DNA of 64,000 bases, taken from the NCBI GenBank assembly GCA_021741355.1, contig JAIOXZ010000019.1, positions 1 through 64,000 of the forward strand. Reading direction: 5' to 3'. Below, piece by piece: positions 1 through 9,402 of this stretch. The DNA comes from Caulobacter sp. (GTDB lineage: Bacteria > Pseudomonadota > Alphaproteobacteria > Caulobacterales > Caulobacteraceae). Within the stretch, counting starts at the first letter, position 1; each line of letters begins with the position of its first letter. The translations under genes were made by a program, and so were the position numbers. Under the pieces are notes generated by a model. That model had not been told where the DNA came from and did not search any database. It saw only the letters and a list, made by a program, of their open reading frames with translations.

Positions 1-3000
1 GCGCCCGCGCCGCCGCCGGCGACCGCCGCCGCGATTGAGAATCCGCCCGTGCCGCCGCCAGCACGCCGCTCCAGCCGCCCGCCCCGCCGCCGCCGCCGAT
101 GGACTGGGCGAAGACGCCGTTCGATCTGTCGCCCGTCGTGAGAATGTCGCCGGTGCTGTTGACCAGGACTTCCTTGGCGGCGCCGCCCTTGCCGCCGGAA
201 CCACCCACGCCGACGCTGCCCGAACCCGCGCCCGCGCCGCCGCCGGCGACCGCCGCCGCGATTGAGAATCCGCCCGTGCCGCCGCCGCCGCCGACGCTCT
301 GGGCGAAGACGCCCCCGGCGTCCACGCCGCGCGTGACGATGGTTCCGTGACTGTTGACGGTGACCTTGCCACCCTCGCCGCCATCGCCGGCGGAGCCGCC
401 GACCGAGACGCCGACCGCGCCGGCGCCCGCGCCGCCCCCGGCCGCGGACACCGCGCCCGTCCAGCCGCCCGCGCCGCCGCCGCCGCCGACCGCCTGGGCG
501 AAGATCGCCGCCGACCGGTCGCCGTCGGTCATAATGTCCGCCGCGCTGGTGACGATGGCCTCGCCCGCCGCGCCGCCCTTGCCGCCGGAGCCGCCCACGC
601 CGACGCTGGCCGAACCGGCGCCGACGCCGCCGGCCGCGAGGGCCGCGGTGAGGGCGAAGCCGCCCGTGCCGCCGCCGCCGCCGATGCTTTGGGCGAACAG
701 GCCCGCGGCATCGACGCCGCGGGTGTGAATGCTTCCGCTGGTCAGCACGGTAACGTCGCCCGCCGCGCCGCCGTCGCCACCGCTGCCGCCGACGGACACG
801 CCGACCGCGCCGCCGCCGCCGCCTCCAGCCCCGGCCGCGATCGCGCCGCTCCAGCCGCCGTTGCCGCCCCCGCCGCCAACGCTCTGGGCGAACAGGCCGG
901 CCGAGCGGGCGCCATGGGTGCTGATGTCCATGCCGGTGGTGTAGTCAATCAGCACCCGGCCGCCTGCGCCGCCAAGGCCTCCGTCGCCGCCCACGGCGAC
1001 CGCGCCGCCGATTGCTCCGACGTCGCCAACAGCGAGCGAGGCGGACACCGAATAGCCGCCGTTACCCCCGCCGCCGCCGACGCTCTGGGCGAATACCGCC
1101 CGGGAGTCCGCGCCCAGCGTGGTCAGATCTCCGTCGGCCGTGACATGGACAAAACCGCCGGCCCCGCCCGCGCCGCCCGCGCCGCCGACGCCGATGCTGA
1201 CCGAGCCATAGACGCCCGCCGCCCCGCCAGCGCCAAAGCCGCCGTTGCCGCCGCCGCCGCCAACGCTCTGGGCGAAGATCGCCGCGGCGTTGTTGCCGCC
1301 CGTGGCGATATGGCCGTTATTGGTCACCCGGACCGCGCCGCCCGTGCTGCCCGTGCCGCCCTCGCCGCCGAGCGAGAGATTGATGAACAGCCCGACGCTG
1401 GTGGCGTTGCCCCCATTGCCGCCGCCGCCGCCAACGCTCTGGGCGAACACGCCACCCGAGCCATCGGCGAAGGTGACGATCGAACCGTTGTTGGTGACCG
1501 TTATCGCGCCGCCATTGCCGCCGCCCGCGCCGCTGGCGCCGAAGGCGAACCAGCCGCCGGCCCCGCCGCCATCACCGCCGCCGCCGCCAACGCTCTGGGC
1601 GAAGATGGCGTGGGAATCGAAGCCACGTGTGATCAGTGATCCGCCGTTGACGACACTGACATCGCCGCCGACGCCGCCGTTCTCGCCGGACCCGCCGATC
1701 GAGACCAGCGGTCCGCTGGCGCGGCCGCCCGTGCCGCCGCCACCGCCCACGGACTGGGCGAAGAGCGCCCTTGCCAGATTGCCGGAAGTCTCAACGGCCC
1801 CGTCGTTGGTGACCGACACTATGCCGCCGTCGCCGCCGCCGCCGCCCGAACCGCCCAGCGCCACGACGCCGCCGGAGGTGGATCCCGAGCCGCCGCCGCC
1901 GCCGACCGACTGGGCGAAGACGCCGTCCGCGCCGTCGCCCGTGGTAGACACCGAGCCGCCCGTCTGCATGGCGACCGTGACCCCGGCGCCCGCGCCGCCG
2001 GCCTTGCCCGACCCGCCCATGGAGAAGAGGCCGCCGGTTCCCTGACCGGAGCCGCCGCCGCCGCCCACCGACTGGGCGAAGACACCCCGGGCTTCGCTGC
2101 CGGTCGTGGTGATCAGGCCGGCGGACGTGACTTCGACAGCCCCGCCGTCACCGCCCGCGTCACCGGAAGCGCCGAGTGCGACCGCCCCTGCGGTCTTGCC
2201 GGCGTTACCGCCGCCGCCGCCGACCGACTGGGCGAACACCGCGTGCGATCCCAGGCCCGAAGTCGATACGGCCGCCCCGGATTCAATCACAATCTTCGCC
2301 AGGCCGCTGGATCCGCCAGCGCCACCGCCCGAACCGAGCGCGACCAGACCGGTCGCGCGTCCGCCGTTGCCGCCGCCGCCGCCGATGGACTGGGCGAACA
2401 GGCCGAAGGCGCCCGCGCCCTTGGTCGTGGTGCTGGAACCGGTGAGCGCGACGATCGTCGCCGTCCCGCCGACGCCGCCGGCCGCGCCCTTGTCGCCGAA
2501 AGTGACGATGCCGCCGGAGGCCCCGGCGTTACCGCCCGAGCCGCCGATCGACTGCGCCATGATGCCGTGCGAGTCCTCGCCGGTCGTCAGAATGACGCCG
2601 CTGTGATAGACAAGCACGTTGCCGCCGTTGCCGCCCGCGCTGCCGCCGCCGCCGTCGCCAATGATGCCGTAGCTGGCGCCGCCGCCGCCGGCTGCCCCGC
2701 CCAGACTCTGCGCCAGAATGCCGAAGGCGGCCGCGCCGGTGGTCTTGATGTTGCCGGAATTGGTGACCGTCACCGACCCGCCCTGGGCCGGCAGGCCTCC
2801 CGATCCGCCGCTGCTGAGAATATAGCCGGTGCCGCCCTTGCCGCCGACGCCGGCGCGGCTCTGGGCGAAGATGCCGTGCGAATTGTCGCCGGAGGTGGAG
2901 ATGGTGACCGACGCGGTCAGCGTTACATCGCCACCCTTGCCCGCGACGCCGCCACTGGCCGCCGGGATGTTGCCATAGGCGTCGCCGCCCTGTCCGCCAT

Positions 3001-4060
3001 TGCCGCCGACACTGGACAGCACGATGCCCGGGAGGTTGGCCGACACCGTCTGGATGTTACCCCAGACCGAGTCAACCAGGGCATTGACCGCTGGTCCGTC
3101 CTGACCATTGCCGCCCTTGGTCGGCTTCTTGGCAATGGTCGCGCAGCCGACGACCGGAATGCAGATCCTGACGCCGTAGCCGTCCTTGCCGTCGCCGCCG
3201 TTGTTGCCGAAATTCGCGTTGGCGTAGTTGTTGGAGTCGCCGACCGCCGTGGGAAACGTGAACAGGCCCGCCCCGGAGCCATCTGACCCGGGCGGGTCCG
3301 GCGCCTCTCCCGCGGTGACGTCCGCCGACTTGTCGATTACCACAGGGAGCGTCGAGGTTACGGAAGCGCTGTCCTCCACCGTCACGCTGATGACAAAGCC
3401 ACCTGCGTTGGTTGTCACCGCCGTGACGGTATAGGTCTCGCCCGAATCCGGATCGGTGAAGGTGTCGCCGACCGTGGTCGCCAGAAAGATGATGTTGCCG
3501 AGGTTGGTTCGAACGGCGACCGGGCTGACGACCTCGACCACCTCCTCGTTCGCACCTGTGACGGGGTTGTACACCGGGTCGCCGACAACCGTCGCCGCCG
3601 CCGCAGGCATAGCCGCAAACAGACTCGCGCCGATCGCGCCGATCGCCAGCGCGCGGGCCACGTCCTTGAGCACCTTGCGGGCGGCTTTCTCCAGACGCGT
3701 CACCCGGCCATGCGTCTCGATATTGACGACGGTCATCGAGGGCGCGACGTCCACGCGGGGATTCAGCGCCGCCAGTTCCGCCAGGGACTCCAGAGCCCGG
3801 TGCAGGCGAACCAGATGCTCCGGCGCGATCTGCGCCGCCGCTTCGGGGGCCTGGAGATGGGCGTTCAGCAGTCCGGCGACCAGGGCCTGGGTGCGGCGGA
3901 TCTCGACCGCTGCCCCGCCGAAGCGATCCTTCAGCGCCCAGGCGACGCCGGGATCGGCGGCTTCCCGCCGCCAGCGCCGGGCCAGCAGCTCAAGCGCTTC
4001 GGCCAGCCGATCCAGGCGATTGACGCGATCAGAAGCGCCTCTCATTGAGTTGCTGGTCAC
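1..4060 (-). CDS. Large Gly-rich repeat protein, autotransporter/filamentous-adhesin-like, 5' part (C-terminus beyond left window edge)
   Basis: Hand translation of the minus strand (codon low coordinates = 2 mod 3) is open from a GTG at 4060 (ATG at 4045) to the left edge. About 125 aa N-terminal helical region, then hydrophobic segment ALAIGAIGASLFAAMPAAAA, then about 17 repeats of FAQS(V/I)GGGGGxGG...TTGxxSxGI. Missing from the ORF track because it has no stop in the window. Confidence 0.85.
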   Translation of the reverse strand, partial: MTSNSMRGASDRVNRLDRLAEALELLARRWRREAADPGVAWALKDRFGGAAVEIRRTQALVAGLLNAHLQAPEAAAQIAPEHLVRLHRALESLAELAALNPRVDVAPSMTVVNIETHGRVTRLEKAARKVLKDVARALAIGAIGASLFAAMPAAAATVVGDPVYNPVTGANEEVVEVVSPVAVRTNLGNIIFLATTVGDTFTDPDSGETYTVTAVTTNAGGFVISVTVEDSASVTSTLPVVIDKSADVTAGEAPDPPGSDGSGAGLFTFPTAVGDSNNYANANFGNNGGDGKDGYGVRICIPVVGCATIAKKPTKGGNGQDGPAVNALVDSVWGNIQTVSANLPGIVLSSVGGNGGQGGDAYGNIPAASGGVAGKGGDVTLTASVTISTSGDNSHGIFAQSRAGVGGKGGTGYILSSGGSGGLPAQGGSVTVTNSGNIKTTGAAAFGILAQSLGGAAGGGGASYGIIGDGGGGSAGGNGGNVLVYHSGVILTTGEDSHGIMAQSIGGSGGNAGASGGIVTFGDKGAAGGVGGTATIVALTGSSTTTKGAGAFGLFAQSIGGGGGNGGRATGLVALGSGGGAGGSSGLAKIVIESGAAVSTSGLGSHAVFAQSVGGGGGNAGKTAGAVALGASGDAGGDGGAVEVTSAGLITTTGSEARGVFAQSVGGGGGSGQGTGGLFSMGGSGKAGGAGAGVTVAMQTGGSVSTTGDGADGVFAQSVGGGGGSGSTSGGVVALGGSGGGGGDGGIVSVTNDGAVETSGNLARALFAQSVGGGGGTGGRASGPLVSIGGSGENGGVGGDVSVVNGGSLITRGFDSHAIFAQSVGGGGGDGGGAGGWFAFGASGAGGGNGGAITVTNNGSIVTFADGSGGVFAQSVGGGGGNGGNATSVGLFINLSLGGEGGTGSTGGAVRVTNNGHIATGGNNAAAIFAQSVGGGGGNGGFGAGGAAGVYGSVSIGVGGAGGAGGAGGFVHVTADGDLTTLGADSRAVFAQSVGGGGGNGGYSVSASLAVGDVGAIGGAVAVGGDGGLGGAGGRVLIDYTTGMDISTHGARSAGLFAQSVGGGGGNGGWSGAIAAGAGGGGGGAVGVSVGGSGGDGGAAGDVTVLTSGSIHTRGVDAAGLFAQSIGGGGGTGGFALTAALAAGGVGAGSASVGVGGSGGKGGAAGEAIVTSAADIMTDGDRSAAIFAQAVGGGGGAGGWTGAVSAAGGGAGAGAVGVSVGGSAGDGGEGGKVTVNSHGTIVTRGVDAGGVFAQSVGGGGGTGGFSIAAAVAGGGAGAGSGSVGVGGSGGKGGAAKEVLVNSTGDILTTGDRSNGVFAQSIGGGGGAGGWSGVLAAARADSQSRRRSPAAARA

Positions 4061-4518
4061 TGGCTTCCCCCCCGGGCAAACGGGCGCGCCAGACAACCAG
4101 CGCCGCACGCGTCAATTTCGAGATTGGCCGCCCCCGAAACCAGAGTCACCTGAAATCGCCCAGATTCTCGCCTCGGGCGAAGATCGAGCGGGACGACTGA
4201 TACTCGCGAGTACTTTAAGGTGAAGTTGGACGGTCACTGCTTCCGATTGACTGGACCGGATGTGTATTGGCTCTGCCCTGCCTGGCCGCCCCATGGGGAC
4301 CAGGGTGGAGAAGAGTCAGCGTCCGACGGCGTCCGCCATCGACCCCGCGTTGTCGCCACGCCGGGCGTCCGCGCCAGGTCGCCCCGTACGCCGCACGCAG
4401 TGTCGATCATCCCGGTGTTGTCCGGACCGCGAAGTCCAACGCCGGGGCTTGATCCCCCGTGCTATAGCCGCGTCGAATGGGCCGCTCCGCCCCCCAACCC
4501 CGTTTCAGGAAAGCTCCG

Positions 4519-5379
4519 TTGACCGCACCGACGCTGATCATGGGCGCCGTCGCCTACGCCCCCAAGGTGGTCACCATCTGGGAGGGCTTCAAAGCCTGGT
4601 TCGGCCAGCAGGGTTTCGCCTTCGACTACGTCCTCTACTCCAACTACGAGGCCCAGGTGGAGGCGCAGTTCGACGGGACCCTGCACCTGGCGTGGAACTC
4701 GCCGCTGGCGTGGGTGCGGGCGGACCGGATCGCGCGCAGCCGCGGTCAGTCGGTGCAGGCCGTGGCGATGCGCAATACCGACTGCAATCTGCGTTCGGTC
4801 ATCGTGGTCCGCGCCGACAGCCCGCTGCAATGCGCCGCCGACCTGCGTGGCCTGACGCTGGGCGTGGGCGCGATCGACTCGCCGCAGGCCACCTTGCTGC
4901 CGCTGCATCATCTGCGGCAGGCCGGGCTGGTCGGCGGGGAAGACTTCACCGTGCGCCGCTTCGACGTGCTGTCCGGCAAGCACGGCGACCACATCGGCGG
5001 GGAGCGCGACGCCGCCAAGGCCCTGATGGCCGGCGAGGTGGACGCCTGCTGCATGATCGACGGCAACCACCTGGGCTTTGGCCTCGACGGCACGCTGCCC
5101 TCCGGCGCGACGCGGATCATTGAGCGTACCGAGCCCTACGACCACTGCAACTTCACGACCAGCCCGGACGCACCGCGGGACGCCATCGACCGGTTTGTCG
5201 CGCTGCTGTTGTCGATGCAGTGGGACGATCCACAGGTGCGGCCGCTGCTGGAGCTGGAAGGCCTGAAGAAGTGGAAGCCGGGTCGCACCGGGTTCTACCC
5301 GGCCCTGGCCGAGGCGGTGGACGAGCAGGGCTTCTACGGCCCCGATGGAAGCATTCTCCGTGCCGACTATCGATATTGA
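4519..5379 (+). CDS. PhnD-like phosphate/phosphonate-type substrate-binding protein, without obvious signal peptide
   Basis: MTAPTLIMGAVAYAPKVVTIWEGFKAWFGQQGFAFDYVLYSNYEAQVEAQFDGTLHLAWNSPLAW...; PhnD-like type 2 periplasmic-binding fold pattern. N-terminus starts directly with the first beta strand. Confidence 0.7.
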   Translation: MTAPTLIMGAVAYAPKVVTIWEGFKAWFGQQGFAFDYVLYSNYEAQVEAQFDGTLHLAWNSPLAWVRADRIARSRGQSVQAVAMRNTDCNLRSVIVVRADSPLQCAADLRGLTLGVGAIDSPQATLLPLHHLRQAGLVGGEDFTVRRFDVLSGKHGDHIGGERDAAKALMAGEVDACCMIDGNHLGFGLDGTLPSGATRIIERTEPYDHCNFTTSPDAPRDAIDRFVALLLSMQWDDPQVRPLLELEGLKKWKPGRTGFYPALAEAVDEQGFYGPDGSILRADYRY

Positions 5380-6562
5380 GGGGCTCGGCCTGGACGAAGG
5401 CGGCCTGCTGCTCGTCCGGCGCGCCCTGGCGGACCTGTCCGCGGGAGAGAGTCTGCGCGTGCGCGGGGGACCGCCCGGGTGGGACCTGCACCTGACCGCC
5501 TGGTGCCGGCAGCAAGGTCATGACGTCGAGACCCATCGCCTGGCGAGCGGCGATATCGAAGCGGTGCTGACGCGCGGCTCCTGGGCAGAGGGGCGCTGGC
5601 GGGATGCGCTGGAGAGCGGCCATTCCCGGCTGGCCGATGATGAACTGCCGGCCGAAGTCGCCGACCCGGCCTGGGGCCTGGCCGCCCGCGGCGCAACCGT
5701 GGAGGCGGGCGGGCCGTCCGTCGGCTTCAGCCTGAGCCGACGCGATGATCTCTGGGCCAGGACGGCCGGAGAGCTCTACCGACAGGCCGCCGCCGCGCAG
5801 TGGGACCCGCAGACGGCCATCGACTGGGACGCGCCGTTCGACCTGCCCCCCGCCATCGAGGCAGCGGTGGTTCAGGTCATGACCTACCTGGTCGAGAACG
5901 AGAATGCCGCGCTGGTGGTCCCGGCCCGGCATCTGGGCCAGGTCCATCCGCACTTCCGCGAAGTGCAGCAGTTTCTGGCCCTGCAGTGCGCCGACGAGGC
6001 CCGGCACATTGAGGTCTTCACCCGGCGGCTCGGCCTGAAGGGACATGAGCCGATGCTGTCCACCGCCGGCGGTCAGGCGTCGCTGAACACGCTTCTGCAG
6101 GCGCCGGACTTCTCATCGGCGACCTTCCTGCTTTCGGTGCTCGGGGAGGGCAGCTTCATCACGCTGCTGAACTTCCTGCACGCCTACGCGCCTGACCCTG
6201 TGACGGGCCAGATCTGCCGCCTCGCCGCCCGGGACGAAGCCCGGCACGTGGCCTTCGCCATGGCCCATCTGGAACACCGGCTGGCGGCCCAGCCTGACTA
6301 CCAGACCCGCCTTCAGAATGCGGTCGAGCAGCGGCACGAGGAGCTGGCTCCTACGGCCGGGCTGAACGAGGAGGTGTTCGACTCCCTCGTCCTGCTGGCC
6401 GGCGGAGACCTGACCCCGGCCGCCGTGGCGCGGGGTCATGCGGCCGTGCAGCAGCTGAAGCTGGATATGGCCGCCGGGCGAAAGGCGCGCCTCCTGCGGT
6501 TGGGCTTCAGCCCGGTCGAGGCGCAGCGCCTGGCCGACATGCACACGCGCAACTTCATGTAG
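5345..6562 (+). CDS. TusA-like N-terminal domain fused to ferritin-like diiron domain
   Basis: N-terminal LADLSAGESLRVRGGPPGWDLHLTAWCRQQGHDVETHRL resembles TusA/SirA family. C-terminal half has two DEARH motifs (DEARHIEVF, DEARHVAFA) typical of ferritin-like diiron proteins. Overlaps upstream gene by 35 bp. Confidence 0.7.
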   Translation: MEAFSVPTIDIEGLGLDEGGLLLVRRALADLSAGESLRVRGGPPGWDLHLTAWCRQQGHDVETHRLASGDIEAVLTRGSWAEGRWRDALESGHSRLADDELPAEVADPAWGLAARGATVEAGGPSVGFSLSRRDDLWARTAGELYRQAAAAQWDPQTAIDWDAPFDLPPAIEAAVVQVMTYLVENENAALVVPARHLGQVHPHFREVQQFLALQCADEARHIEVFTRRLGLKGHEPMLSTAGGQASLNTLLQAPDFSSATFLLSVLGEGSFITLLNFLHAYAPDPVTGQICRLAARDEARHVAFAMAHLEHRLAAQPDYQTRLQNAVEQRHEELAPTAGLNEEVFDSLVLLAGGDLTPAAVARGHAAVQQLKLDMAAGRKARLLRLGFSPVEAQRLADMHTRNFM

Positions 6563-6571
6563 CCGGAGGGG

Positions 6572-7774
6572 TCAGGATCTGGCGGTCGGCGACGGCCAGT
6601 CCGCGAGTTCCGCCAGCACCTCGTCCGTATCCTGGCCGATCCGGGGCGGATCGCGCCGGATGGCCGTCGGCGTCTTTGAAAACCGCAGGCCGGGCTTCAT
6701 CGCCCGATAGGCGCCCTCCCCCGCCAGGGTCCGCTCCTCGAACAGCGTCTGGCTGAGCTGCGCGTCCTCGAAGATCATCGTCGGTGTGTTGGCCCGCATG
6801 ACCGGGATGGAGTTTTCCGCGCCCAGCGCCATCCATTCGTCGGTCGTATGGCTGGCGGCCGCCTCGCCCATCATCGCGTAGTATTCGGCGACCTTCTCCC
6901 GACCGCTGGTCTTGGAGGTGAAGCGCTCGCTCTCGTAGGCGCCCGGCAGCCCGCCCAGCTCCATGAATTTCGCCGACTGCAGGGCGTTGGCCGGCATGAC
7001 CGTCAGCCAGCCATCCCGGGTCTTCATCGGCTTGCGGTGAGGCGTGATCGCGGTCGTCACGCCGAAGCTGCCGGTCGGCGGAATATAGGTCTCGTTGTAG
7101 AGGTGCTCGGCCATCAGGAAGCCGGTGAAGGTTTCCAGCATCGGCACGGCGACATACTGGCCTTCGCCGGTCTGCTCCTTGTGGCGCAGGGCGGCCATGG
7201 TGGCGATCACCGCGAAGAGGCCACAGGTCTTGTCGGCCAGGAAGGACGGCAGGGGCCGCAGCTCGGCGTCCGGGTCGACCAGCTGTCCAAGACCGCAGGC
7301 GCCGCTGGCCGACTGAATGAGATCGTCGAAGGCCTGAAGCCCGGCGTAGGGGCCAGCCTCGTCGTAGCCCATGGCCTCGACGTAGACGATGTCCGGCTTG
7401 ATGGCCGCAACCTGCTCATACGAGAAGCCCAGTCGGGCCACCGCGGCGGGGCGCATGTTGTGGATGAAGACATCGCCCGTCTCGACCAGGCGCCGCAGCG
7501 TATCCCGTCCCTCTTCCGTCTTCAGGTCCAGGCTCACCGAGCGCTTGTTGCGGTTGAAGGCCACATAGCCTGGACCCATCTCCTTCGATTTCGGGGCCTT
7601 GCCCGAAAACCGCTGTCGGTCGCCGGAAGGCTCCTCGACCTTGATGATGTCGGCGCCCAGATCGCCCAGGGTCTGGGTGGCGTACGGGCCCAGGATGAAT
7701 TGCGTCAGGTCGATGATCCGGACCCCCGCGAGCGGCCCGGGCCGGACGCCCTGGGGCGAGGCTTGATCAGTCAT
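6572..7774 (-). CDS. CaiB/BaiF family CoA-transferase
   Basis: GPLAGVRIIDLTQFILGPYATQTLGDLGADIIKVEEPSGDRQR...NRNKRSVSLDLKTEEG, classic family III CoA-transferase; start chosen at MTDQASPQ. Confidence 0.92.
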   Translation of the reverse strand: MTDQASPQGVRPGPLAGVRIIDLTQFILGPYATQTLGDLGADIIKVEEPSGDRQRFSGKAPKSKEMGPGYVAFNRNKRSVSLDLKTEEGRDTLRRLVETGDVFIHNMRPAAVARLGFSYEQVAAIKPDIVYVEAMGYDEAGPYAGLQAFDDLIQSASGACGLGQLVDPDAELRPLPSFLADKTCGLFAVIATMAALRHKEQTGEGQYVAVPMLETFTGFLMAEHLYNETYIPPTGSFGVTTAITPHRKPMKTRDGWLTVMPANALQSAKFMELGGLPGAYESERFTSKTSGREKVAEYYAMMGEAAASHTTDEWMALGAENSIPVMRANTPTMIFEDAQLSQTLFEERTLAGEGAYRAMKPGLRFSKTPTAIRRDPPRIGQDTDEVLAELADWPSPTARS

Positions 7775-8211
7775 GGTCGTGTCCAGTCGCTCGTGTTGGC
7801 CCAAGGCTGGCGCCTCGGCCACCACTCCCGCAATGCCCCGCGGGAGGCAAGACCTTCCGACATCGCGATCACCGCCGGGTCCGCCTTGAGCCGCAGGAAT
7901 GCGAAGGCGCACGCCGGGGCCGCCGACTGGCGTCGATGGCGAACCGGCCGCAGGGCGGAGATCGATTCAGAGGCGTCTACACCCTCCGCCCGGTCTCCGG
8001 GACGGCTTGGTGAGGTCGAGCGATTGCTTGTCTGACGACCGCGCGTGAGCCCGTCAGTCGACATCTAAAGGCTCGCGGTGATCGCGAAGAGCCGTAAAAT
8101 TCGGAGACGCGTTCGCGCCCGACTGCCTGCACCGCCACCCGGCCCTGCCTCGTCTCGTCTGGCAGAGGCCGGTCGCCTCGATCTCCACCAGCACCTCACC
8201 GGCGCGGGGAA

Positions 8212-9402
8212 TCAACGCGGCTTGATCCTTGCGCCGTCCCTGACGCTGTCGGACGGGAAGATGACCACCCTGTCGCCGGCGCTCAGCCCGGACCTGACCT
8301 CGGCCTCGCGATCGGTCATCGCGCCGACCTGGACGGGAGTCAGACGAACCCGCCCATCCGCGGCGCGAAAGACGGCCCAGCCGCCGTCGGCCCGCACCAG
8401 GGCGCCGAGCGGGACCTTCAGCACCGCTGAAGCGCGCCGCAGGAACACCCGTCCCCAGACACGATAGCCGGGGCCGAGCCGGGCGCGGGAGTCGGGCGGG
8501 CCGGCGAACTGCAGCAGGACCAGAACCCGCTGCTCCTCGACGCCGAGGGCCGAGACCTTGGTGAAGCCCTGGGGCTCCACCCGCCGGACAAGCGCGGGGA
8601 TCGGTCGGGCGCCGCCCCAGTCGAAGATCTCGGCCGTCATGCCTTCCCGCATGCGGACGGCCTCCTGGGACAGGAATTCGACTGCCGCCTCCAGCCCGCT
8701 CTCGTCGCCGATTTCGACCAGCGGGCCGCCCATGGCCACAGTCCCGGCGCTCTGCTGCAGGACGCGGGTGACGTAGCCGGTGGCTGGGGCGGTCACCAGG
8801 ACGGGGCGCCCGCCGGCCGACTCAGGATCGGCCAGCCCCGCCCGGGACCGGGCCAGGTCGGCCTTGCGGACGCCGATCTCGGCCTCGGCGGCGCGGACCG
8901 CGGCCCGGGCCGCGCGAGCAGAAGCCTCCGCATCGTCGAGCGCCTGGGGGGCGGCGTAGCCTTGCGCGGCGAGCGCCTGGATGCGCGCCAGGCTGTCCTC
9001 CGCGCGTCGGGCCTGCGCGGCCAGGCTGTCGCGCTGGGCGGTCGCCGCCCTCACGGCGGCGGCGGCGGCGGCGAGGCCGGCCTCGGCCTGCGAGCGGGTT
9101 CGAGGGTCGAGAAGGTCGCTGGCCGGATCGATGCGGGCGACCACCGTGCGGCCCGCGACGACCCGGTCGCCGACGTGCAGGTCGATGCGATGCAGGCGAC
9201 CGGAGACGGGCGCAGCCACCAGATAGGCCTCGCGCACCCGCGCCGCGCCCTGGTCGGCGACGCTTTCGGTGATCGGCCCGATCCGCGCGCTGGCGAGATC
9301 GACGGGCACGGCGCGCGGCGCGAACAGCCAGGCGATAACCAGCGCAAGAACAACGACGGCGGCCGTGATCACGATCCAGCGGATTTGTCTTGGACCCATC
9401 AT
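8212..9402 (-). CDS. HlyD/MacA-like periplasmic adaptor subunit
   Basis: N-terminal TM, barrel-sandwich hybrid and coiled coil (AARRAEDSLARIQALAAQGYAAPQALDDAEASARAARAAVRAAEAEIG). Confidence 0.88.
   Translation of the reverse strand: MMGPRQIRWIVITAAVVVLALVIAWLFAPRAVPVDLASARIGPITESVADQGAARVREAYLVAAPVSGRLHRIDLHVGDRVVAGRTVVARIDPASDLLDPRTRSQAEAGLAAAAAAVRAATAQRDSLAAQARRAEDSLARIQALAAQGYAAPQALDDAEASARAARAAVRAAEAEIGVRKADLARSRAGLADPESAGGRPVLVTAPATGYVTRVLQQSAGTVAMGGPLVEIGDESGLEAAVEFLSQEAVRMREGMTAEIFDWGGARPIPALVRRVEPQGFTKVSALGVEEQRVLVLLQFAGPPDSRARLGPGYRVWGRVFLRRASAVLKVPLGALVRADGGWAVFRAADGRVRLTPVQVGAMTDREAEVRSGLSAGDRVVIFPSDSVRDGARIKPR

Noticed and set aside
347-2045. Plus-strand Ala/Pro-rich ORFs (430 aa and 266 aa) over the left repeat region
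   Set aside because: They are antisense frames of the Gly-rich repeat adhesin (PPPPPTLWAK is the reverse of FAQSVGGGGG).
1-3000. CRISPR-like regular spacing of repeats
   Set aside because: The periodicity (154-200 bp) is coding, in frame, and encodes a protein repeat; no short direct repeats with unique spacers of CRISPR size.
8195-8230. ATCAACGCGGCTTGAT motif
   Set aside because: Half-sites are in the reversed arrangement with a wrong 6-bp spacer, so not an FNR-type site.
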